From NCBI GenBank assembly GCA_964653655.1, contig CAZZHG010000006.1, positions 1-64,000 of the forward strand: 64,000 nucleotides of DNA, in the 5' to 3' direction. Positions 8,284-16,857 of this stretch are shown piece after piece (position 1 is the first letter of the stretch; every line of letters begins with the position of its first letter). A program made the position numbers and the translations under genes. This DNA comes from CAZZHG01 sp964653655 (GTDB lineage: Bacteria > Bdellovibrionota > FAC87 > UBA2466). The notes below the pieces were generated by a model. That model saw nothing but the letters and a program-made list of their open reading frames with translations, was not told the DNA's origin and did not search any database.

Positions 8284-9867
8284 ACGAAGGGCCCTGGCGG
8301 CTCCGCGGCAACGGGGCAGCACGCTGGAAACCGTCTCGTCCATACCGAGATCCGCGGGCTCGCGGTTGGCGGCGATGACGGCGTCGCGGTAAACCCGTTG
8401 AAGCTCGGCCGCGAAGGCGATGGGATCGGGATTTCCCTTTTCGAAGGCAAAGACGCCGGTGTCCGTGATCGTGAACTCGAGCTTTTGCGCGCCTCTCAAC
8501 AGTTTCCACCCGTTCGGTTTCAAGTAGACCACCTTACTTTTGTAGTGGTGTTCCCAAAATGTGGCCTCGACGAGAGCCCGGGCTTTGGCATTGAGTAGCG
8601 GCGTCGCCCTTCTTCTCGCTCTGCTTTCTGCGACCCGGCTGTACACTTCCGCGCCTATCAAGGCAAAAGTCGCCTCGGGCTCCGGTATGTCCTTCGAGTA
8701 GGCGTGCGGGCCCGGATTGTGGCCCGCCTTCAGCGAGGCGAGGGCGGCGGCGGCGCTCTCGGAAAGCTTGAACTTCATGCCGGTCTCCTTCTCCGCGGCC
8801 CTTATGTAGGACTCCAGGAAATCCGCCGAATAGGTCCGGCGCTCCGCCGGATCGAGAGAGGCGTCCACGACGGACTGAGCGGCGAAACCGGCGAGGTGGG
8901 GGCCGGGATATTTCGAGTCGGTTCCGTCGACGTAACTTTCGTGCAACACCGAGACCGCGGATCTTATGCCCTTACCTCGCCACGCGGGGACGAAGGGATC
9001 GAGGATTGTGTCCACTAGATCCCGGCCGACGAACCCTTCAATTTTTCCGGTACGGCGGTTCAACTGAAGAACGAGATTTTGACTGTGGGCGGGCAGGAAG
9101 AGCCCGTTGCGGAATTGCATCTGGGAGAGAAATTGGGCGAGCTTGGGAAGGTATTCCTGTTTGATCCACTCGCCGGCGTTCTTTAGGCCCCTCGCTTTCG
9201 CAAGTTCCGCCATGTCCGATTTGGAACCCAGAATCCCGTGAACCGGGGCCAGTTCCGCCGTTGGACTCATGCCCGTGGGCTTCGCCTCCCGAATGGCGTA
9301 GCCGAACTCCATTCCGGTAAGTCTCAGAGAAAGCCGTTCCGGAAAGAGGGTCCCGAAGGGCGTGCCGGTTTCCCGCAAAATAGTCTCCGCCATTTCGCCG
9401 TTCCTCACGCCTTTTTCCACCCAGTGTGGAGAACTCATTTTCAAAAAGAAGGGTTCCGGCTTGGTGTTCTCCTTCTCCCACACCAAGAAGGTACTGTGGG
9501 ATTGCATTTTGGTGCCCCAATGGGTGCTCTCTACGGGATACCCGAGCTTTTTGATCTGCTCATGGGGCACGCCCGGAGTTTCGGTGAAAAATATTCGGTA
9601 GTGGACGCCGTCGGGCTTCTCGATCAGCACGCGCTTAAGCGTTGAGTCCTCCAGAAATTTGGATCTGGTCAGCATGGTCTGCGAATAGGGTACGTCGATG
9701 TGGTAGACGGGCACGATTGCGGATTGCTCCGCGGTGAGAATGGCGTTTTTTCGGGTCGGAACGTTGGAGAGCTGATCGAGCAGGATGTAGTGCTCCCAAC
9801 CCGGGGGATAGGTCTCCGCTCGTGCGGAGGTCCCCAGCAATAGGAGAGTGAGAAATTTGAGAAGCAC
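8281..9867 (-). CDS. Secreted protein resembling the IucA/IucC (siderophore synthetase) fold
   Basis: The 528-residue protein has a signal peptide (about residues 1-17, ending SARA). The core recalls IucA/IucC enzymes: a FFLKMS segment with K143 and R155 (N-terminal nucleotide-binding region), AIRE at 191-194, and then GLFLPAHSQN (H261, N264) followed 18 residues later by GRD (R282-D283). This resembles the family's EAHxQN...RD signature. Known IucA/IucC proteins are cytoplasmic ATP-dependent condensing enzymes, so an exported version is odd. No other siderophore gene is nearby. It lies 3 nt downstream of mltD and is probably co-transcribed. The fold call is my pattern recognition and the function is unknown. 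Confidence 0.5.
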   Translation of the reverse strand: MLLKFLTLLLLGTSARAETYPPGWEHYILLDQLSNVPTRKNAILTAEQSAIVPVYHIDVPYSQTMLTRSKFLEDSTLKRVLIEKPDGVHYRIFFTETPGVPHEQIKKLGYPVESTHWGTKMQSHSTFLVWEKENTKPEPFFLKMSSPHWVEKGVRNGEMAETILRETGTPFGTLFPERLSLRLTGMEFGYAIREAKPTGMSPTAELAPVHGILGSKSDMAELAKARGLKNAGEWIKQEYLPKLAQFLSQMQFRNGLFLPAHSQNLVLQLNRRTGKIEGFVGRDLVDTILDPFVPAWRGKGIRSAVSVLHESYVDGTDSKYPGPHLAGFAAQSVVDASLDPAERRTYSADFLESYIRAAEKETGMKFKLSESAAAALASLKAGHNPGPHAYSKDIPEPEATFALIGAEVYSRVAESRARRRATPLLNAKARALVEATFWEHHYKSKVVYLKPNGWKLLRGAQKLEFTITDTGVFAFEKGNPDPIAFAAELQRVYRDAVIAANREPADLGMDETVSSVLPRCRGAARALR

Positions 9868-9870
9868 TTT

Positions 9871-11655
9871 TTAGGAGGCCCGGACGCGGCGGCGCGGCCG
9901 TAATCGAGACTCACGCTCGGAAGCGGCGGCCCGTTCGGCGGCCTTGATCTTGAGGCGTTTGCCGGCGTCGATTCGGGACTGGCGAAGCTTGTTCCACTGC
10001 TTTATCTCGCGAATGGAGACGTCGTAATCCTTCGAGATCGACCAGAGCGATTCTCCGGGCTGTACCACGTGAACGACGAAGCCGGCGCTGTCGGCCGGGT
10101 GCCGCTCCTCGGGCTCGTCCTTTTCGTCGCCGCCGCCTTTGGCGGGGGCGGGCTCGCGGGCTTCCTCGTCGGCGTCATCGCCTTCCTCGGCGCTCGCCGT
10201 CTTCGCCGGCGTGCGCACCTTGAGGTTCATTCCCGGATAAATCTTGGAACGGTTCAAGTTGTTCCACTTGAAGATTTCCTGAATCGTCACGTCGTACTTC
10301 AGCGCGATCGCCCAGAGCGATTCGCCGGAGCGGACGCGGTGATTGGAAAGATCCTTCGGAAGGTCGGCCGGTTTCGCCTTCGGGCGGGGGGCGCTCGCCG
10401 CAACCCGTTCCGCACGGGCGGCCGGAATGCGGGCGTTGTCCGGAATGATGAGCCGCTCGCCGGGCCTGACCTTCTCGCGGCGGCTCATGTTGTTCGTGTT
10501 GAGAATGGCGGCGGGCTGCACGCGGTAGCGGCGCGCGATGGAGGCGACCGTTTCTCCGGAGCGAACCACGTGCTCTTTCGGAATGTCGCTTTGCGCGACC
10601 GCAAGCTTGTCGCGAATGGAGCCGACCGCCCGTTCGACGAGAACTTTCGTTCCCACCGGGACGCGCAGCTCGTAATTGCCGACATCCGGCGGAACCATGC
10701 TGCGGGTGAGCTCGGGGTTGAGGTCTTCCAGGTCCTCGACCGGCTCGTTCACGAGCTTCGTCAGCTCGCGCAGGTGGATCGGAAAATTCACCGTGACGAC
10801 CTCGAAATTGAGCGGCTCCTCGTAGGTGACGCCGCCGAAGCCGTACCGGTCCGGGTTCTTGGCGATGATCGCCGCCGCGATGAGCTTCGGCACGTAGTCT
10901 TTAGTTTCCCGGCGCACTTTCTTGCTCGCGCGGATGGCCCAGAAGTTGTTCGTTTTGAGGGACTCGACAGCGCGCAGGATTTTATACTCGCCCGCGTTGT
11001 ACGCGGCGGCGGCGAGGTACCAGGACTCGAACATGAGGTACAAGTCTTTCAGGTAGCGGGCGGCGGCTTCCGTCGAGTGGACCGGATCGCGGCGCTCGTC
11101 GATCCACGGATCGACGCGAAGGCCGTAACGGGTGCCCGTGGACTTCATGAACTGCCAAGGACCGACCGCGCGGGCGCGGGACTTGGCTTTCATGTTGAAG
11201 CCGCTCTCGATGAGAGCGAGGTAAACGAGATCTTCGGGAAGTCCTTCGCGTTTCAGAATCTTGCGCATGTTCGGAATGTAGCGGCTGGAGCGGCTGAGGT
11301 AGCGCTCCATGTGCTCGCGGCCGCGGCCCGTGAAGTAGTCGATCCAGCCCTCGACGGCGGAATTCATCGTGATCGGAAAATCGTAGTGGGAGTTGTCGTA
11401 GAGCGACTGGCTGTTCGGCTCTTCGATGCGGATGATGTCCTCGATGCTCGCCCGTTCCAAATCGGCGGCCGAGGTCTCCTTCTCGCCGTCCTCCGACTTG
11501 TCCGCTTCGGCGACCGAAATCTTCGTTTCGGGGGAGGTGGAGGTTTGCGATCCCGTCGGGGGAGTCTTTTCCGTGAGACCGGCGCATCCGCTTAGGCCGA
11601 GGGCCACAAATGCCGTGAGGAAAAAGCGCCACCCTGATTGTCGTGTCACGATCAC
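9871..11655 (-). CDS. mltD: Membrane-bound lytic murein transglycosylase D with LysM repeats (lipoprotein)
   Basis: I take the GTG at 11655 as start because a GAGGTGA element lies 5 nt upstream; the frame stays open to 11706. The 594-residue product has a lipoprotein signal with lipobox LSGC (Cys24). A lysozyme-like SLT domain follows, with catalytic Glu in ALIESGFN and the motifs GPWQFM and AAYNAGE. Three LysM domains make up the C-terminal part, each with a GE(S/T)(L/V) start and an asparagine-rich middle, separated by charged linkers. MltD cleaves the glycan strand between MurNAc and GlcNAc with anhydro-sugar formation, and LysM binds the glycan. E. coli MltD has two LysM domains. Confidence 0.93.
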   Translation of the reverse strand: MIVTRQSGWRFFLTAFVALGLSGCAGLTEKTPPTGSQTSTSPETKISVAEADKSEDGEKETSAADLERASIEDIIRIEEPNSQSLYDNSHYDFPITMNSAVEGWIDYFTGRGREHMERYLSRSSRYIPNMRKILKREGLPEDLVYLALIESGFNMKAKSRARAVGPWQFMKSTGTRYGLRVDPWIDERRDPVHSTEAAARYLKDLYLMFESWYLAAAAYNAGEYKILRAVESLKTNNFWAIRASKKVRRETKDYVPKLIAAAIIAKNPDRYGFGGVTYEEPLNFEVVTVNFPIHLRELTKLVNEPVEDLEDLNPELTRSMVPPDVGNYELRVPVGTKVLVERAVGSIRDKLAVAQSDIPKEHVVRSGETVASIARRYRVQPAAILNTNNMSRREKVRPGERLIIPDNARIPAARAERVAASAPRPKAKPADLPKDLSNHRVRSGESLWAIALKYDVTIQEIFKWNNLNRSKIYPGMNLKVRTPAKTASAEEGDDADEEAREPAPAKGGGDEKDEPEERHPADSAGFVVHVVQPGESLWSISKDYDVSIREIKQWNKLRQSRIDAGKRLKIKAAERAAASERESRLRPRRRVRAS

Positions 11656-11691
11656 CGAATCACCTCGAAATTGGTTGGTCAGGGCTCGGAG

Positions 11692-11710
11692 AAAAACCCG
11701 AGTCATCGGG
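11692..11710 (-). terminator. Short hairpin followed by T-run in the mltD leader
   Basis: On the minus strand a 5-bp stem (CCCGA/TCGGG, 4-nt loop) is followed directly by TTTTTC. It lies between a TATAAT element (11727-11732) and the mltD start. It could end transcripts from the dnaB block or attenuate mltD. The stem is short, so this is tentative. Confidence 0.35.
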
Positions 11711-11726
11711 AGAGATCTATTTACAC

Positions 11727-11732
11727 ATTATA
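11727..11732 (-). promoter_or_regulatory. Candidate -10 box for mltD
   Basis: A perfect TATAAT is read on the minus strand, 72 nt before the chosen mltD start. No good -35 hexamer is present 16-18 nt upstream. The stretch 11711-11831 shows no gene; it is the only notably AT-rich intergenic piece here. Confidence 0.35.
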
Positions 11733-11831
11733 TCGAGTAGATTCAATGAGGCCATGCCTAAGATGAGGGCTTTGTTCAGGGCTTGGCCTGATAGTGACGC
11801 AATTCGTCAACTACCCGGAAAAATTTAGAGG

Positions 11832-12095
11832 TTAATGACCGCGTTCGGGCTTGGTTTTGGCTTCCAGCAGGCCGCCCATGATCTCGCGCAGGTAGCTCGC
11901 AACGACCCCCCGCAGCTGCTCCAGGGTGAGTTTCTTGGGGTCGAGACCCTTGCGTTTGAGAATGGCGTTGAGCTCTTTGCGGATCGTGCGGGCGGGGATG
12001 CCCGTCATTCGGATTACCTGGGACATCAGGTCTTCGGTGGGAGAGACCTGTTTTTTGCGTCGCTTTTCCAAGTTTTCCGTTGAGAACCAAGCCAT
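11832..12095 (-). CDS. Small conserved-looking basic protein, function unknown
   Basis: The 87-residue, strongly basic protein (many Lys/Arg) has no signal peptide or membrane segment. Predicted helices around a middle segment (IPARTIRKELNAILKRK) resemble a small DNA/RNA-binding helical domain, but I recognise no family. It lies between dnaB and mltD on the same strand. No clear Shine-Dalgarno precedes the ATG. Codon use is like that of its neighbours. The opposite-strand frame over the same bases lacks any recognisable protein. Confidence 0.6.
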   Translation of the reverse strand: MAWFSTENLEKRRKKQVSPTEDLMSQVIRMTGIPARTIRKELNAILKRKGLDPKKLTLEQLRGVVASYLREIMGGLLEAKTKPERGH

Positions 12096-12126
12096 GCTAG
12101 CACAGCAATTTTTTCGAACAAAAGAT

Positions 12127-12144
12127 TTCTTAAACCGTAAGAAA
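12127..12144 (-). terminator. Possible terminator hairpin after dnaB
   Basis: A TTTCTTA/TAAGAAA 7-bp stem with a 4-5 nt loop lies just after the dnaB stop on the minus strand and is followed by a T-rich stretch. The stem is AT-rich and weak. Confidence 0.3.
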
Positions 12145-12149
12145 ATTGA

Positions 12150-13475
12150 TTACGAGTTTGGTTCCGACGCGAGATTTTCGAACGACGCGTACGCTCCGAC
12201 CCAAACCACCCGAGCCGTACCCCGGGGACCGTTGCGGTGCTTGCCAATGATGAACTCCGCCGAGCTCGCCGGCTGATTCATGGCTTCGATGTCTTCACGA
12301 TGGATGAAAATGATGATGTCCGCGTCCTGCTCGATGGCGCCCGATTCACGAAGGTCGGCCATCAGAGGCTTCTTGTCCTGGCGGAGCTCCACGCTGCGGT
12401 TCAGCTGGGAGAGGGCGAGAACCGGAACGTGCAATTCCTTGGCGAGCGCCTTCAGGCCGCGCGAGATTTCCGAGATCGCGTTCTCACGGCTCTGGGCCGA
12501 TTTGCTGACGCCCATGATCTGGAGGTAGTCGACGACCACGGCGCCGAGCGTGCCGAGCTCGGCTTTCAGCCGCCGGGCCTTTCCGCGGACTTCGAGAACC
12601 GTGAGGGCCGGAGTGTCGTCGATATAAATCGGCGCTTCCGACAGCACGCCCGCCGCTCGGGTGAGCCGGGCCCAGTCGGTTTCCGCGAGACGTCCGTTTC
12701 TCAGACGGCTTTGATCCACCTTCGCTTCGGAGGCGAGCAGACGGGTGACGATTTGCTCTTTCGACATTTCGAGAGAGAAGAACACGACCGGCGCTTTTGC
12801 GTGGACGGCGGCGTTTCGGGTGAGCCCCAGGGCGAAACTGGTTTTACCCATCGACGGGCGGCAGGCGACGATGATGAGGTCCGACTTTTGAAAGCCGTTG
12901 GTCATCTTGTCCAGTTCGAGCCAGCCAGAGGGGACGCCGGTCAGCTTGTCCTGGTTCTCGAAGCGGTGCTCGAGCTCAACGAAGGCCGAGCGAACGATGT
13001 CCCGGATGGGCGCCATGTTCTTCTGCTTCTTCGAGGAGGTAAGGGAAAAAATCTGCCGTTCGGCAAAATCCATGAGCTCGGCCGTCGGCTCGCCCGGATC
13101 GAGGCCGCGGGTAGCGATCTCGTTGCATGTGCTGACCATGTTGCGCTTCAGCGCTTGATCGGCGACGAGGCCGGCGTGGTACTCGACGTTCACCGCCGTC
13201 GGAACGCGTTCCATGAGCTCAGCGAGGCAGGGAGCCCCGCCGATTTCCTCGTAGGTCTGCAGCTCTTTCAATTTCGCCGTCAGCGTAACGACGTCGATGG
13301 GCTGTCCGCTTGACGCGAGAACGCACATGGCGGCGTACAGCTTCTTGTGGGCCGGCCGATAGAAATCGTCCTCGCTGACGACGTCCACGACCTTGTGGAA
13401 GGCTTGATTGTCGATCAAGACTCCGCCGAGGACCGACTGCTCAGCATCTATGTTTTGAGGTGGGACTCTTTCCAC
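12150..13475 (-). CDS. dnaB: Replicative DNA helicase DnaB
   Basis: This is a 441-residue protein of the normal DnaB length. The N-terminal helical domain opens with the family's PPQNIDAEQSVLGG segment. The C-terminal RecA-like motor has a Walker A (RPSMGKT, about residue 207-213), Walker B VVVDYLQIM, the SQLNR motif and the late LRESGAIEQDAD segment containing the arginine-finger region. DnaB is the hexameric 5'-3' helicase of the replication fork. The start is GTG (VERVPPQN) without an obvious Shine-Dalgarno. No dnaC or dnaG is nearby. No intein is present, although dnaB is a common intein site. Confidence 0.97.
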   Translation of the reverse strand: MERVPPQNIDAEQSVLGGVLIDNQAFHKVVDVVSEDDFYRPAHKKLYAAMCVLASSGQPIDVVTLTAKLKELQTYEEIGGAPCLAELMERVPTAVNVEYHAGLVADQALKRNMVSTCNEIATRGLDPGEPTAELMDFAERQIFSLTSSKKQKNMAPIRDIVRSAFVELEHRFENQDKLTGVPSGWLELDKMTNGFQKSDLIIVACRPSMGKTSFALGLTRNAAVHAKAPVVFFSLEMSKEQIVTRLLASEAKVDQSRLRNGRLAETDWARLTRAAGVLSEAPIYIDDTPALTVLEVRGKARRLKAELGTLGAVVVDYLQIMGVSKSAQSRENAISEISRGLKALAKELHVPVLALSQLNRSVELRQDKKPLMADLRESGAIEQDADIIIFIHREDIEAMNQPASSAEFIIGKHRNGPRGTARVVWVGAYASFENLASEPNS

Positions 13476-13552
13476 GATGGTCTTATGTAAGCCAATGGGA
13501 TCGGGAAGGCCAAGTCCAAAACACGGACTCTTTGTCCGAATCTTGATTGACG

Positions 13553-14746
13553 TTATGCGTTAGATGGCCCAGGAAGCAGCGGCTCCGGCTCACCGCCTGA
13601 AATTACCGAGCCGGGTTCCCCGGTCAGACGCTGGACCGCTCCATGGTAGCGGCCCAAGTGGGTTTCCGCCGTCTGGAAAGCGTTTTGCGCCCGGCCAAGC
13701 TGGTTGCCGATCTCGAGGAACCGCTTTTCGAAGTTGTCGAAGTGCTGCTGGGCCTTCTTTACATCCGCTATCGTTTTCTCCACTCCCTTGGCCATTTCGT
13801 AGTAGTTGCGCGACATGGTGACGGCGTGAAGTGTGACCGCGAGGGTGTTGGGCGAAACGGCGAACACCTTGAACTTGCCGAGATCCTCGCAAAGTTTCAC
13901 GTTGCGGAGAATTTCGAAATAGAGCGTCTCGCTCGGCACGAATAGAAGGGCCATGTCCGTGGTCCCGTGCTCCGGGTGCACGTACTTGTCCTTAATCGAC
14001 TTCGCCTGGGCGCGCATGACTTCGCTGAGCGCCTTCCTGGCCACTTCGAGCGCCGCCGGATCCTGCGCCTGAAAAAGAGGCAGCACTTGTTCGCGCGGGA
14101 ACTTGCTGTCGACGGGCAAAACCTGATTCGGATACTTGATGACCGCGTCCACCCGCTCCGTCGATCCGGGTACGATGCGGTACTGCAGCTCGAACCCGTC
14201 CATGGGAAGCAGATCCGCGAGAAGCCTCTCCAGAGTCATTTCACCGAAACCGCCGCGCAAGTGCGGAAGCTTGAGAAGGTTGTTCAAGTCGTTGATGGAG
14301 CTTCCGACCACGTTGAGATTGCGAAGCTGAACCTCGGCTTGGGACAAGTGCTGCTGCACTTTTTCGAACTGCTCGAAGCCTTGCTTGAGATTGGCGGTGA
14401 GGTTGGTCTGGACGCTGCTCGTGAGGTCCTTCATGCGGACGTCGAGGCGGCTGTCTATCTGCCCGAACTTCCCCTCGAGCGCCTGGGTCGTCTGAACGAG
14501 CCCCTGCTGCAGCTCCTGGCGGTTCGCCTGAAGCTCCTTCGAAATTTCCGTTCGCAGGGCCGCGACCTTGCTTTCCTGGTTGCGCTCGAACTCGTTCTGG
14601 AAGGTGACGATGTTCGTCTGAAGCCCCTGAAAGGTGTCCTGGAGCAAACGGAACCCGCCTTGAAGCTGAGACTGATTCAGGCGAAGCAGAAGAAAACCCG
14701 TAACGCCAAGCGCAATAACCACCACCGCGACCAAAATCCATTCCAT
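13553..14746 (-). CDS. rmuC: DNA recombination protein RmuC homologue
   Basis: I prefer the ATG at 14746 (MEWILVAVV), which places a transmembrane anchor at the very N-terminus; the frame is open to 14788. A long coiled coil (about residues 25-150, rich in Gln/Leu/Glu) is followed by the RmuC nuclease-like domain, with PVDSKFP and the FVPSE segment conserved in the family. RmuC limits inversions and recombination at short repeats and is predicted to be a PD-(D/E)XK-related protein. The 397-residue length fits. The gene is divergent from the sugar dehydrogenase with 65 nt between them, which must hold both promoters. Confidence 0.92.
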   Translation of the reverse strand: MEWILVAVVVIALGVTGFLLLRLNQSQLQGGFRLLQDTFQGLQTNIVTFQNEFERNQESKVAALRTEISKELQANRQELQQGLVQTTQALEGKFGQIDSRLDVRMKDLTSSVQTNLTANLKQGFEQFEKVQQHLSQAEVQLRNLNVVGSSINDLNNLLKLPHLRGGFGEMTLERLLADLLPMDGFELQYRIVPGSTERVDAVIKYPNQVLPVDSKFPREQVLPLFQAQDPAALEVARKALSEVMRAQAKSIKDKYVHPEHGTTDMALLFVPSETLYFEILRNVKLCEDLGKFKVFAVSPNTLAVTLHAVTMSRNYYEMAKGVEKTIADVKKAQQHFDNFEKRFLEIGNQLGRAQNAFQTAETHLGRYHGAVQRLTGEPGSVISGGEPEPLLPGPSNA

Positions 14747-14811
14747 GGACGGCACAATAACGACGAGGGTTGGGGGTGTCAGCTGCAAAAAAGTAGCGTA
14801 GGGTCTCCGCC

Positions 14812-15879
14812 ATGCGAGCCGCGTTAATTCTCCTTTTCCTTCCGCTCACCGCCTGGGCCTACAAGCTCACTCCCGTCGCGAAAGGCTTTCGATTTCCGGT
14901 GGAAGCCGTCGCCGAACCCGGTTCCAGCCGGCTTTTCGTCGTCGAGCAGGAGGGCCGGGTCGTCGCTTGGAAGGACGGAAAGAGGGAGATAGCTCTCGAC
15001 TGGAAGAAGAAGGTGCACTTCGGCGGCGAGTGCGGGCTTTTGTCTCTCGCCTTTCATCCGGACTACGCGAAGAACGGCCGTTACTTCGTCAACTACACCG
15101 CCCGTGTGCCGGAGCTGATGACCTTCGTCTCGGAGTTCAAGCGGGGCGAGGCGAAAGAGAAGGTGATTCTCAAGTTCAGCCAGCCGTATCCGAATCACAA
15201 CGGCGGCCAGCTCGCTTTCGACAAGGCGGGGCACCTCTTCATAGGCGTGGGGGACGGCGGCCTGGCGGGAGATCCGCTTAAGGCCGGCCAGGATACGAAG
15301 ACCATCCTCGGAAAAATTCTTCGAATCGACGTCGAGCGTGGCAGTCCCTACGCGGTTCCCGAAGACAACCCCTTCGCCAAGGGCGGCGGACTGAAAGAAA
15401 TTTACGCCTGGGGTCTGCGAAATCCCTGGCGCTTTTCTTTCGACCGGGAAACGGGAAAATTGTTCGCGGCCGATGTCGGGCAGGATGCCTGGGAAGAGAT
15501 CGATATCATCGAGAAGGGAAAGAACTACGGCTGGAACGCGCGGGAAGGAAAGCATTGCTACGAGCCGGCGAAGGGTTGTCCCGAAAAAGACCTCACGGAC
15601 CCCATTTGGGAGTACGGCCGCGACCAGGGGGTTTCCATTACGGGGGGGGTCGTCTACCGGGGCAAGAAGCTCAAAGGCCTGACCGGCGCTTATCTCTATG
15701 CCGACTACGAAACGGGCATTCTTTGGGCTCTTCGATTGGATGCGGCTCAGACGAAAGCGGTGAAGAACGAGACGCTGCTATCGACCGGGCTCAAGATTTC
15801 CTCGTTCGGCCTCGACGCCGAGGGGGAAATTCTCATACTGGATCACGAGAAGGGGCGGGTCTTCAGGCTAGATCTGTAA
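14812..15879 (+). CDS. PQQ-dependent sugar dehydrogenase-like secreted protein (glucose/sorbosone dehydrogenase family)
   Basis: The 355-residue protein has a signal peptide (about residues 1-16, LTAWA). It is a six-bladed beta-propeller of the soluble aldose dehydrogenase family, with ECGLLSLAFHPDY, NHNGGQLAF (His near the PQQ/active site), GDGGLAGDP (Ca/PQQ-binding loop), LRNPWRFSF and DVGQDAWEEID. Such enzymes oxidise aldoses in the periplasm using PQQ, but many homologues have no proven substrate. No PQQ biosynthesis cluster is in the window; the PqqC-fold gene at 26 kb is of the CADD type. The gene overlaps the convergent phospholipase gene by 12 nt. Confidence 0.88.
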   Translation: MRAALILLFLPLTAWAYKLTPVAKGFRFPVEAVAEPGSSRLFVVEQEGRVVAWKDGKREIALDWKKKVHFGGECGLLSLAFHPDYAKNGRYFVNYTARVPELMTFVSEFKRGEAKEKVILKFSQPYPNHNGGQLAFDKAGHLFIGVGDGGLAGDPLKAGQDTKTILGKILRIDVERGSPYAVPEDNPFAKGGGLKEIYAWGLRNPWRFSFDRETGKLFAADVGQDAWEEIDIIEKGKNYGWNAREGKHCYEPAKGCPEKDLTDPIWEYGRDQGVSITGGVVYRGKKLKGLTGAYLYADYETGILWALRLDAAQTKAVKNETLLSTGLKISSFGLDAEGEILILDHEKGRVFRLDL

Positions 15880-16803
15880 CGTCAGGCTGGGCGCGAACTT
15901 CGAGTCCTCGATTTTGTAATCCTCGAAAAAGTTGTGAATCACATGGGAGCGGAAGCGGCGGCATTCCTCTTCGTGAATCTTGCGGGTCAACTTTCCTTGC
16001 TTGTGGAGCTGGCGCAGGTACTTGCGGATGGTGGTCGCTTCCTCGATGGTCTTCGCCCCCGTCGGATCGACTCGGTAGACGGGAGAATCTTTCCAATCCC
16101 GGAGCAGCAGCACCATCGCCGTGACGGCGAGGCGGTTGTACTCGTCCAGATGCTCGATATCGAACTGGAGCTCGGAGCGGCGGTTCACCGTTTTCACGAA
16201 CTGCTGCCACTTCTTCAGCCGCTGAATGGCCATCATCGAGCTGAAGAGAATCTTGTTCGTGCGGAACGAGAAGATGGTGTCTTTCAAAGCCCCGTCGAGA
16301 AGGCGATCGTGAGTGTGGTTGCGTTTGTTGGTGATGATGTCTTGCAGCTCGTGCCAGACCCGGTCCCCGAAATGCTCGTCGAGCCTCACTTCCCAGTAGG
16401 CGTGGCGGAAAGTGGCGTTCTCGTAGTGGCGGACGTTCTGAAAGGGAACGAAGTAGTTGTGGGAAACCGTGTCGCAGGCAAGGTGGCTGATGTAGCCGTA
16501 CACGAACGCCTGCTCCGCCGGGTTCTTCGCGTGCTCGATGAGGTCGAGCCCCACGTCGAAGTTGTGGCAGTTATAGATGTAATCCACGTACGCCTTGCCG
16601 ATGGTGATGTCGGCGGCGATGCAGCCGTAGAGAAAGTCCGCCCGGTAGGTGGATAGGATCTGGCGGATGGTCTCCGGAAGCAGGTGGGAGAAGTGGAGCA
16701 GCTCCTTGGCGTAGTAAAGGTGAGTGACCGGGGCCCAGCCGAAGGCGTCCGCCGGGAAAAAAGCGACCAAGGCCAGCAGGCTCAACAAAGTTGCTCTATT
16801 CAT
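15868..16803 (-). CDS. Zinc-dependent phospholipase C-like secreted protein
   Basis: A signal peptide (FFPADAFGWAP) is followed by the Trp-beginning mature end typical of zinc-dependent phospholipase C/S1-P1 fold enzymes (GWAPVTHLYYA). Further metal-ligand candidates are His and Asp in YGCIAAD, CHNFD, YISHLACDTVSHNYF and HAYWEVRLDEH. The family hydrolyses phospholipids through a tri-zinc site; many relatives are of unknown substrate. I chose the ATG at 16803, but GTG at 16809 two codons upstream is also possible. The C-terminal 100 residues are charged and not recognised. Confidence 0.82.
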   Translation of the reverse strand: MNRATLLSLLALVAFFPADAFGWAPVTHLYYAKELLHFSHLLPETIRQILSTYRADFLYGCIAADITIGKAYVDYIYNCHNFDVGLDLIEHAKNPAEQAFVYGYISHLACDTVSHNYFVPFQNVRHYENATFRHAYWEVRLDEHFGDRVWHELQDIITNKRNHTHDRLLDGALKDTIFSFRTNKILFSSMMAIQRLKKWQQFVKTVNRRSELQFDIEHLDEYNRLAVTAMVLLLRDWKDSPVYRVDPTGAKTIEEATTIRKYLRQLHKQGKLTRKIHEEECRRFRSHVIHNFFEDYKIEDSKFAPSLTLQI

Positions 16804-16857
16804 CGCCACCTATCCTTTGTATCTTAGTTTCCAACTTTTTGGAGCACAAAGACCGAG

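Noticed and set aside
10069..11595. 508-codon open frame on the + strand
   Set aside because: It lies wholly antisense to mltD. Its translation is Arg/Ala/Val-rich low-complexity without family motifs, as expected of GC-rich shadow frames, while mltD has clear domains.
12150..13475. Intein in dnaB
   Set aside because: The coding sequence is continuous at normal length and the P-loop region is uninterrupted.
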